From: Pseudobdellovibrionaceae bacterium
Lineage (GTDB): Bacteria; Bdellovibrionota; Bdellovibrionia; Bdellovibrionales; UBA1609
NCBI GenBank assembly: GCA_023898385.1
Contig: CP060220.1
Coordinates: 1,116,001 to 1,180,000 of the forward strand
DNA length: 64,000 nucleotides
Reading direction: 5' to 3'
A program made the translations under genes and the position numbers. Under the pieces are notes generated by a model, which was not told where the DNA came from, did not search any database, and worked only from the letters and a program-made list of their open reading frames with translations. Shown in pieces: positions 27,140-34,696 of the stretch (the first letter of the stretch is position 1; each line of letters starts with the position of its first letter).

Positions 27140-27979
27140 CTAGAACCTTTTCGATATAGCCCCATAGTATTGTGCTGAATACTGGTCGTACCATTTGATG
27201 GTATTGCGAGACCCACTGGCATCTAAGGCGTTGCCACCACTTGATAACCCTATGGCAACTTTTGTATTTGAATCCGGCGCAAAGGCCATACTTTGTCCGG
27301 CTGAATACTGAGAATGAAAGCTCCCCTGATAGCTCACTCCAGATATATACTCGAAACTCAATTCCATTTCCCAACGCTTGCTGAACTTGTAGGCTAGAGA
27401 TAAGCTTTCGGCGGCCGAATATTCAATATTACCTATTCCCTGTGACGAACGATCATACAAGTGCCAGTTTTTTTGAGCTTGAGCCGCTACAGAGGCCGCC
27501 CACCGGCCTTTTTGATAAGAAACTGTGGGCACATACGCGATGCCCCCTCGGTACGAACTTTCATCATATTGCTTTTTGTAAGTGGGCAATGTCACACTGA
27601 AGCCATGTGTGAGTTTTGCTGTTCCTATCACCTTTTTTGATTTTGTTTTGACCCCCAATACGGCATTTGAGATGTGATATTCATCAAAGCCGCCAAACTG
27701 CTGAATCATTGAGGCCACAGCATAGACATCCATTTTGTCGCCTCCTCGCATTAGCGACAAAGAAAGCTTACCGGACCCCTCATGATCCTGTGACTGCCAC
27801 TCGTAGGCATTGGACATGGCCAAAACTGTGGCCGTCACAGACCATTTCGACTTTTTCAACTTCGCCCCAGTACCCATGGCGCTACCCAAGTCCCCCAACC
27901 CTGTGGCCGGACAAAATAACACCACGTAACTCGTGAGCAGAACAAATAAAAAACACTCTTTCCCCTCCCCCAAACGCAT
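27140..27979 (-). CDS. Outer membrane beta-barrel-like protein
   Basis: A 279-residue exported protein. The start chosen (ATG 27977-27979) gives MRLGEGKECFLFVLLTSYVV followed by LFCPATG, a signal peptide; an upstream GTG at 28006 overlaps the GGGGAGG ribosome binding site and is less likely. The mature protein alternates polar and hydrophobic residues in strands about ten long (WSVTATVLAMSNAYEW, KWEMELSFEYISGVSY-type stretches) and ends in F (YYGAISKRF), the C-terminal signature of barrel proteins inserted by BAM. I do not recognise the family. It precedes the metalloprotease gene by 27 bases and probably shares its operon, hinting at a role in presenting or exporting the protease. Confidence 0.65.
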   Translation of the reverse strand: MRLGEGKECFLFVLLTSYVVLFCPATGLGDLGSAMGTGAKLKKSKWSVTATVLAMSNAYEWQSQDHEGSGKLSLSLMRGGDKMDVYAVASMIQQFGGFDEYHISNAVLGVKTKSKKVIGTAKLTHGFSVTLPTYKKQYDESSYRGGIAYVPTVSYQKGRWAASVAAQAQKNWHLYDRSSQGIGNIEYSAAESLSLAYKFSKRWEMELSFEYISGVSYQGSFHSQYSAGQSMAFAPDSNTKVAIGLSSGGNALDASGSRNTIKWYDQYSAQYYGAISKRF

Positions 27980-28079
27980 AGTGATGAAATCCTCCCCTTC
28001 GGACACGGACCTTGTAACAAGGTCGCAAAGGGGACTTATTCAATTAAAGTGCCAAAAAATCGGTGACAAAATGGCGCCA

Positions 28080-28568
28080 CCAAAAGGTATCGGATTACAT
28101 TTGGTAGCGACCAGGCGTCATTTTTCGTAAACTGGTAGCTATTCACGACGATTGAGACAGAGACGATTGTTATTGTTGATGACTGAACTTCAAAATTTGC
28201 CACCAAAAGGTGTCAAAAGGTATCGGATTCTCTTCGGTAGCGACTCGGTATCATTTTTCGTGAACTAGTGATTGTTCACGATGATCGAGATAGAGACGAT
28301 AGTTATTAATAATGCCTGAACTTCAAAACTTGTAAAAAAGTTCCTAACACACAAGATTCAATACCTAATTTTTGCCTAGAATTGCCAACATGGCATCGTT
28401 TATAAAAGTCGATGATCCCTTTGCAGGCATTTCAATACCCCAATCAACTCTACCAATCATAACACATACTTGCTACCAACGGGAATCCGATACCTTTTGG
28501 CAATACCCCAATCAACTCTGCTGATCATGACGCATACTTGCTACCAAATGTAATCCGATACCTTTTGG
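28080..28568. repeat. Direct and inverted repeat cluster containing the 3' end of the neighbouring gene
   Basis: The spacer carries two diverged forward copies of a unit of about 120 bp (from 28080 and from 28217) and two tandem reverse copies of a 68-bp unit (28433-28500 and 28501-28568). A 29-base segment at 28080-28108, beginning CCAAAAGGTATCGG, is repeated exactly in inverted orientation at 28540-28568. There it encodes the last nine residues and the stop codon of the downstream glycosyltransferase gene. The middle copies are diverged. The whole could fold into a long imperfect stem. Confidence 0.85.
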
Positions 28569-29152
28569 TATTCGGCTTTGGTGTCGATGTCGAATAGCTC
28601 GGGAAGATGAATGATGTGTCCTTGGGGGCGGAGGAGTTCTTCTAGCTCTTTTCTTGTGTGCTCGTAGCTGTAGGTGACACCCGTCCAAATTTCCTGAGCC
28701 ACTGGTTTTGAGGCGGCAAAGAGATAATACCCGCCGTCCTCTGCGGGGCCGATGACAAAATTCTCTCCTGATGGGGACAAGCTCTTTGCGGCATCCGAAA
28801 GTGTATTTGTTGGCATATGCGGGCAATCGGCTCCGATTAAAACAACTCCATCATGAGTATTAATCAGATCAGAAAATATTTTGTATTGGCGCTCCCCTAG
28901 CCCACCCATCCCTTGATATATAGTTGGGAACTCTTTCCAAAGGGGATGATCACATCCGCTTTCTTCCGCCACCGCCCAAAACGGAAACACATCAGGCTGA
29001 GATTCTGCAAACTTTTTCACCTTCATCGCCGTTGTGGCCACACTTTGAAGGTAAAACTCAGCCGCCTTTTGTGCGCCAATACCCTTAGCTAAGCGAGTTT
29101 TAATATCCGAAAGCCCTGGCGTTTTCACAAAGATGGCCACTGCAATTCTCAT
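28541..29152 (-). CDS. TIGR04282-type glycosyltransferase of arsenosugar-like cluster
   Basis: A 203-residue protein of the DUF2064/TIGR04282 family. N-terminus: MRIAVAIFVKTPGLSDIKTR with LAKGIG, the V-K-x-P-x-x-x-x-x-K-T-R-L nucleotide-sugar loop. Then VVLIGADCPHMPTNTLSDAA (the G-x-D-C/S-P motif) and FVIGPAEDGGYYLFA (G-P-x-x-D-G-G-Y-Y), all standard. It follows the TIGR04283 gene with a four-base overlap, and ArsS is upstream in the same operon. The last residues (YQKVSDYIW) and stop lie in an inverted repeat shared with the spacer downstream, so the C-terminus may have been altered by that repeat. Confidence 0.85.
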   Translation of the reverse strand: MRIAVAIFVKTPGLSDIKTRLAKGIGAQKAAEFYLQSVATTAMKVKKFAESQPDVFPFWAVAEESGCDHPLWKEFPTIYQGMGGLGERQYKIFSDLINTHDGVVLIGADCPHMPTNTLSDAAKSLSPSGENFVIGPAEDGGYYLFAASKPVAQEIWTGVTYSYEHTRKELEELLRPQGHIIHLPELFDIDTKAEYQKVSDYIW

Positions 29153-29865
29153 GGGCGTCGCACTTTCTCTTTAATAAGATCCAGCACGTGGGGAGTGGCT
29201 TGCTCCACGGTCAGTCGCACATGATTCCATGTGGTGTGGGCCCAGCCAGAACGAGTGTATTTTCTTGCGCTCGTCTTGATAAATACGCCCACCGATCGAA
29301 CTTGGATCCCACCTTTATGAGCCTGCCAAATCAAGTGATGGTCTTCAGCACAACTCACGCCTTCATCGTATCCGCCTAATTTCCAAAAAATGTGTTTCGG
29401 CAAACAAAAAGCCTGATCACCAAATGGCATTCTCAACACTCTTGAGCGAAACATCACGCCCCAATTATTGAGTTTCATGAGCTTAGGACCATCATCACCA
29501 AAATGAAGGTCAAAATAACAAAGTGAAATGGGATCTTCGATCAAGGCCCGACTTAAACCAGACAATGCCTCTGCCCCAAACCGAGTGTCAGAATGGACAA
29601 ACCAAAGGTAATTATTCTTTGCCATTTTCGCAGCGGCATTCATCTGCTTGGCTCGCCCCTTTTCTGAGACGACCCAATGAATTGATGCCTTCAATTTGCC
29701 TCTGACTCGATTCAACAAATCTTCATTGGGCTGCTCTGGGCTTGCGATCAAAATTTCACTTTCTGCCGGTAGATCCCGCAAGTCCAATAGCAAACGAGTC
29801 CACAGATTTTCAGCCGGCGCCACCGGCACAATCACCGAAACTTGCTTTAGCACCTCATCTCTCAC
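29149..29865 (-). CDS. TIGR04283-type glycosyltransferase of arsenosugar-like cluster
   Basis: A family 2-like glycosyltransferase of about 238 residues. The GTG at 29863-29865 overlaps the ArsS stop (GTGA) and puts QVSVIVPVAPAENLW near the N-terminus as expected; an earlier start would add 17 residues inside ArsS. The fold is shown by EILIASPEQ, the family motif EKGRAKQMNAAAKMAKNNYL (G-R-A-x-Q-M-N), the HSDTRF metal-binding strand (D-x-x) and MPFGDQAFCLPKHIFWKLGG. These proteins occur beside ArsS and TIGR04282 proteins in arsenosugar clusters. Confidence 0.85.
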   Translation of the reverse strand: MRDEVLKQVSVIVPVAPAENLWTRLLLDLRDLPAESEILIASPEQPNEDLLNRVRGKLKASIHWVVSEKGRAKQMNAAAKMAKNNYLWFVHSDTRFGAEALSGLSRALIEDPISLCYFDLHFGDDGPKLMKLNNWGVMFRSRVLRMPFGDQAFCLPKHIFWKLGGYDEGVSCAEDHHLIWQAHKGGIQVRSVGVFIKTSARKYTRSGWAHTTWNHVRLTVEQATPHVLDLIKEKVRRP

Positions 29866-30893
29866 GCCAAGGCTCCACCGCACGAACTCCCCGAGCCGGC
29901 AGCACATCCATAGCAATGATCGCCCAACGCGATGGGCTTATCTATGATCTCAGTGAGCGATTGAATATCCCAAATAGATTGTTTTTCAAAAGCCAGCGGA
30001 AGATCTAACATTTGGTTGAAATCACAATCATAAAGCTGCCCGTCCCATCCCACGGACACTAAATTTCGACACATCACTTCCTCTGCCGCCTGTGGATTAA
30101 AATTATCTAAGAGAAGCTGCATGTAGTCTTCAAGGCGATTTTGCCTTTCAAGATCATGCAAAAATCTTTTGATCGGCATATTCGTGATGGTAAAAAGGTT
30201 GTTAAATTCGATATCAAAATGATCTTTCAGTTGCTGTTTATAATCTTGTTCGAGTTTTTTTTGCTCTGGAGGCAAAAAAGCACCTCCAGGGTTGTAGACC
30301 AGATTTAACAACAAACCGGTGCCGGATTTTCCGTAACCCAAACTATTAAGCCATTGCAAGGCTCGGATGCTTTTATCAAACACACCTCGTCCGCGCTGCT
30401 TCTCCACATTTTCCTGTGAGTAGCAAGGCAGTGACGCTACAACTTGCACACGGTGTTCTCGTAAAAATCCCGCCGTGTCCTCTTGCCCTGGCTCAAAAAG
30501 AACAGTGAGGTTACAACGGTCGATCACCTCCTTACCCATCGCCCTCACAGCAGCCACAAACTCGAAAAAATGGGGGTTCAACTCCGGCGCCCCACCCGTA
30601 AGATCCACAGTGTGAATGGAATCTGAGCCTCGCAAAAGTTCAAGCAGTCGATCAAAGGTGGGTTTTTCCATCACTTCCGTGCGCTTTGGACCCGCCTCCA
30701 CATGACAATGTAAACAGGCTTGATTACACAACTTACCCACATTGATTTGAAGTATTTCAATGGGTCGACGACCCAACGACACCCCGTGTTTTTTGGCGGT
30801 CACTGCAAAAGCTGGCAATCCATCAACTAACCGATCCACAAACACCCCATTTGCTAAAGATAAACGTTCACCATTATGAAATAACCCAAACAC
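29862..30893 (-). CDS. arsS: Arsenosugar biosynthesis radical SAM protein ArsS-like
   Basis: A 343-residue radical SAM enzyme. INVGKLCNQACLHCHVEAGP carries the C-x3-C-x2-C cluster motif, followed by VDLTGGAPELNPHFFEFVAA (the G-G-x-P SAM-binding motif). C-terminal conserved features are NFNPQAAEEVMCRNLVSVGW and GDHCYGCAAGSGSSCGGALA, with extra cysteines typical of the DUF3641 domain of ArsS. ArsS is proposed to transfer the adenosyl-derived sugar to arsenic. The start codon is GTG with no strong ribosome binding site. It is first in a minus-strand operon with the two glycosyltransferases. No ArsM-type arsenite methyltransferase or ArsR regulator is seen within this window. Confidence 0.85.
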   Translation of the reverse strand: MFGLFHNGERLSLANGVFVDRLVDGLPAFAVTAKKHGVSLGRRPIEILQINVGKLCNQACLHCHVEAGPKRTEVMEKPTFDRLLELLRGSDSIHTVDLTGGAPELNPHFFEFVAAVRAMGKEVIDRCNLTVLFEPGQEDTAGFLREHRVQVVASLPCYSQENVEKQRGRGVFDKSIRALQWLNSLGYGKSGTGLLLNLVYNPGGAFLPPEQKKLEQDYKQQLKDHFDIEFNNLFTITNMPIKRFLHDLERQNRLEDYMQLLLDNFNPQAAEEVMCRNLVSVGWDGQLYDCDFNQMLDLPLAFEKQSIWDIQSLTEIIDKPIALGDHCYGCAAGSGSSCGGALA

Positions 30894-31045
30894 AAATAAA
30901 ACAATAGTTTAAGATTTATTAAGGTGGGCATAAATAAAGAATTGACTCCCCAACGGCTTGCCGTAACGGCGTGTCAAGAGGCTGGACAGAGCTCCATCAG
31001 CAGAGAAAACCACCTCATCACTCAAAATCTCCTGAACCGATTGAA

Positions 31046-34000
31046 CTATTGCGATACAGGCTCTTCAGGAAATAGAAATTGCCGGTACTTGTCCTGGTGA
31101 CTAAATAGATCCCCTTGCGTGGCAATAGACGTCAGGTAATTGCTCAAATCTACAAGACTATCGAGGGCTGCTTCTGCCGCTTGCTGACGAATCACTTGAC
31201 TAGGATCTTTCAAAGAAAACCCCAACGTAGACAAAGCTTCTGGAGGGGCCGCAGCATCCGCAGAAGTGTCCTCAAAAGAAAACATGGTCACAAGCTCCGT
31301 GGCCAAATCAGTGATCTCACTGTCTAAATTGGCCGCTTCTTTTTCATCCAAACGATGTCCAAGAGGCAAACGATCTATCCAAGCGTGCCAACGCTGCTTT
31401 CGAGACTCCAACCAGTCTAAATCCGCCGGTTTTCCCCACTTATGAGGGGCTGTGTCCACAAAAACAGGCTTTAGCACATCATCAAAGTAAAAATCCACGG
31501 CCTGATGAATAAAGGGTAACACGCCATCCGGCAGCTCGGCTATTCGATTAAAACCCTCATCATTAAATAGCTCCTCAACAACTTGAGCGTATCCTTTTTG
31601 GTATTCGTCATTACGTTGAGCTATATACTTTTCAAACTCATCGTACACACTCTTCTTCCACCAAGACTCAAACCCACCTTGCATTTCTTTTTCATCGATC
31701 TCGTAGAATAACGCTTCCACGATACCATCGTACTGACGAGTCCCTTCGCGATTAGAAATATTGTGATACAGGTTGTAGGCCGCGGTGGGCGGAATTTTAT
31801 CACTCAAACCCACTTCACTGAACTCGCTGGCATCCACATAACCCTTTAGATCGCGACAAAGTTCATCACCCGATCTTAAAGGAAGCCTCGGCACCTCATA
31901 ACCATCAGACAGCCACCAACTCCACTTAAAACCGGCGTTCTCATTGACTGATGGCCCACAAATGGATTGGGTTAATATATAATGAGTCATATTTTCCATC
32001 GGCATGCCATTGACTTCGTCCGGATGCCATCTCATGTCCACGCCAAATTTTTGAAATACGTTGGAAAATGAGGCGAGAAATTTCTGCCCTGGACCGAGGG
32101 ATTTTGGAGCCACAATCAATTGACCATCCGCTTCTTCCACTCCAAACATATGAGGGTTTTCCGAACCAGCGCCCAAAAACGGACCTTCTGGATGGAAATA
32201 CACTTTCGTGGAAAGCACTTTTGCATTGATCGCATGAGCCGAACAAAACGACCCTTGCTGACACGATTTTGCCTCTAACTCACGACGTAGTTCAGAAACA
32301 GCTTGAAGAGACTTCTCTAAGTCAGCCCGGCTCACCAAGTTTGCAAATCTTCGAGCAAACTGAATGTCTGCTTTGGTCCAAGTGATTTTTTCATCTTCAC
32401 CTGGCGCACGCGGCACAAGACCTCGCACCTTCAAAAGCTGCAGTCCGCGCACGGTCTCTTTATCCAGTTTTCCTGGCAAAAGGGTGGCATAAACCCACAA
32501 CCCTAGTTTTTGTAAAAACCGAAGCTGTTTTTCATTTAAATCGATATCTTCAGATTGACCAGGGTCCGCCGAATAATTCACAAGGCCATTATCGTTTAAA
32601 GTGATCTCCGAAAAACTGTCTTGCTCCAGCCCATCTAATCCCGTTTTCACAGCAAATAGGGGATGCGAACGAAAGAGTGGTTCATTGGCATCTTTATTAG
32701 CCAACAAAGTCTTCGCAGAAAAATGTCCAAATGAGTCCTTTCCCACCACTAATGGCTCACTCACGGCTTTTTTTCTTCGAGAAAACACCTGATCGGCAAG
32801 ACTCCAGTAAAGTAAATCAGCGGCCATCATTTTATTGACGGCTCCATAGGTTTTTTCTTGCCAAGACTTTAACATGGCATCCAGAGGCTGAATTCGGTAG
32901 CCGATCCATGTCTTTGCCCCTTTGAGAGACTGCGGAATCGACTCCGCATAAATCTGCATGGGATCACAATCAGTGCAGTTTGTATCTGGTTCCCACTGCT
33001 TGCGCCTTAAACTCATAATCTGCTCGCGAATAGCCTGCTGACTATCACGCCAGTCCTCGCTGTAATTTTTTGAGTAGCGTACATGATCTATGCCCATGCG
33101 CACCACCTCCGACACTACTAAAAACGCTGCCAGATAGCCCGAAGTTATTAAAAGAGCCCGGCCATTCCAAACAAATCGAGATTTTTCTAACAATGAAGTG
33201 ACATCCACACTGGGGCGAGCCGTTGGCATCTGGCCAGACACCCGCTGGCGCACATCCCCTGCCTTCTCAAGCAAAGCCGGTAAAGCATTGATCAATCCTA
33301 CGGCAACCAATGGCACCACAGTGGCCCACACACCTTCAACAACAAACTCTTGAAAACCTTGATCGCATACTTGCCCCAATCGCTCTCGCTCGTAAGGACT
33401 CATGGGTCGGTCCACGACTTTTGATTGAAATGCGGAGACATGTTCCGTAGGTTGGGCGAGTTGATTGATACGTGCATACTCTCTGGTCAAATCCACACAG
33501 GCATTGAGGTACGTACCCATCTGATAAACTGTGTAAGCAGAAATAGCGCCAGCCCCGAAAGACCAAAAATTGATACCTCTCATACTGCTTTGTAAAATTT
33601 GATTGTACGCCTGGGGACTATAAGCTTTAAGCTTTTCTCCGCTATGACTAGCCAGTTGGTAGACCATGCGGACGTTGTCATTCAACATTTTCGCCTGCAG
33701 ATGATCTGCCCCTGACTTACCAGCTAAGAATGATGCAAATGCCAAGTGGTACGTGGGTTCGGCAAATAATTTTATATTCTTCTCAAAATGCAATGGATCT
33801 CTGTCATAGGCCGTGGTCATCTGATAGGCCGACCACGCAGACAACAACGCCATAAAGCCAGCCGACACGGCCCCAAAGGACATGGCGCCGCCTCCCACCT
33901 TCTTTAATAGCTCCGACGGTTTTTCGTCCGAGGGCACATGGGGGGCTCGCAAATACAAATCCTGCTTTTGGCCGGATTCACTGAAATACTGAAGTCGCAC

Positions 34001-34696
34001 TTTTCCGTTTTTGTTGGCTTTCCAAGTTTTTAAAGACATCAACCGAGGGGTGGATACTACCAATCGACCCTGAGGCGCTTTATACTCCAATCGAGCATGG
34101 GGATCGCGAAGGGCTAAAGCCGCTTGATTTCTGAGATCAAGAGCCTGTTTGCCAAAGTCACCTTGATATTTTGCAATCACCTGAAAGTGAGCCCTTAAAG
34201 ACAGTCGCAGGGACTCTTCACTCACGGCCATACGCTCACGGGCATTTTTACCAGCATGGCCAACGCCTGTTTGTTGTTTTAACAAGGAATTGTAGGCCTT
34301 CTCAACTTCGCCGCCCTGCCCTGATAAATTGAGACCGGAGGCCTTTTCTAGCAAATAAAGAGATGAACCTGCATCGCGGTACAGTTGCTGGAACCGGGAC
34401 GACTCTATGGGCTCAGCCAACATTTTTTGAAACTCTGCAGATTGAGAAAAACCACTCTGCAAAAGGGCTTTCGGATTTCGTCGTAGCGAGTCGTTTACGA
34501 CCTTGTCTGCATCACCCGGTCGAAGTCCGAGTGCGCGATAATAATCAAGAGAGTTTCCATTTGCTGATACACCTGATTGGTACTGAAAATCATGGGGCTC
34601 TGAGACCACAGCAACGCCCATAGTGGGCCACACCAATAGTGACTCCACCACTAGCATTATTGAAAGGCTAAAACTCCAGAGCCGACGAGTGATCAC
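31046..34696 (-). CDS. Large exported membrane protein, third gene of the exported-AAA+ operon
   Basis: A 1216-residue protein I do not recognise. It starts with a signal or anchor segment (RRLWSFSLSIMLVVESLLVW) and has four further hydrophobic segments at about 267-291, 374-396, 451-475 and 509-533, leaving a soluble C-terminal region of about 680 residues. Residues 49-58 (SLDYYRALGL) and 197-205 (RDPHARLEY) faintly recall the two ends of a J-domain, but the HPD motif and the spacing are wrong. The gene begins inside the stop of the ClpB-like gene (ATGA, four bases), so it is translationally coupled to it. Its large C-terminal part contains NCTDCDPM, a possible disulfide or metal site. Confidence 0.75.
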   Translation of the reverse strand: MITRRLWSFSLSIMLVVESLLVWPTMGVAVVSEPHDFQYQSGVSANGNSLDYYRALGLRPGDADKVVNDSLRRNPKALLQSGFSQSAEFQKMLAEPIESSRFQQLYRDAGSSLYLLEKASGLNLSGQGGEVEKAYNSLLKQQTGVGHAGKNARERMAVSEESLRLSLRAHFQVIAKYQGDFGKQALDLRNQAALALRDPHARLEYKAPQGRLVVSTPRLMSLKTWKANKNGKVRLQYFSESGQKQDLYLRAPHVPSDEKPSELLKKVGGGAMSFGAVSAGFMALLSAWSAYQMTTAYDRDPLHFEKNIKLFAEPTYHLAFASFLAGKSGADHLQAKMLNDNVRMVYQLASHSGEKLKAYSPQAYNQILQSSMRGINFWSFGAGAISAYTVYQMGTYLNACVDLTREYARINQLAQPTEHVSAFQSKVVDRPMSPYERERLGQVCDQGFQEFVVEGVWATVVPLVAVGLINALPALLEKAGDVRQRVSGQMPTARPSVDVTSLLEKSRFVWNGRALLITSGYLAAFLVVSEVVRMGIDHVRYSKNYSEDWRDSQQAIREQIMSLRRKQWEPDTNCTDCDPMQIYAESIPQSLKGAKTWIGYRIQPLDAMLKSWQEKTYGAVNKMMAADLLYWSLADQVFSRRKKAVSEPLVVGKDSFGHFSAKTLLANKDANEPLFRSHPLFAVKTGLDGLEQDSFSEITLNDNGLVNYSADPGQSEDIDLNEKQLRFLQKLGLWVYATLLPGKLDKETVRGLQLLKVRGLVPRAPGEDEKITWTKADIQFARRFANLVSRADLEKSLQAVSELRRELEAKSCQQGSFCSAHAINAKVLSTKVYFHPEGPFLGAGSENPHMFGVEEADGQLIVAPKSLGPGQKFLASFSNVFQKFGVDMRWHPDEVNGMPMENMTHYILTQSICGPSVNENAGFKWSWWLSDGYEVPRLPLRSGDELCRDLKGYVDASEFSEVGLSDKIPPTAAYNLYHNISNREGTRQYDGIVEALFYEIDEKEMQGGFESWWKKSVYDEFEKYIAQRNDEYQKGYAQVVEELFNDEGFNRIAELPDGVLPFIHQAVDFYFDDVLKPVFVDTAPHKWGKPADLDWLESRKQRWHAWIDRLPLGHRLDEKEAANLDSEITDLATELVTMFSFEDTSADAAAPPEALSTLGFSLKDPSQVIRQQAAEAALDSLVDLSNYLTSIATQGDLFSHQDKYRQFLFPEEPVSQ

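Noticed and set aside
29866..29916. Longer N-terminus for the TIGR04283 glycosyltransferase
   Set aside because: The extra 17 residues lie inside ArsS and do not resemble the family; the GTG in the GTGA overlap gives the normal start.
34076..34560. J-domain in the 1216-residue membrane protein
   Set aside because: The ends DYYRALGL and RDPHARLEY recall DnaJ, but they are about 150 residues apart instead of about 50 and the HPD motif is missing.
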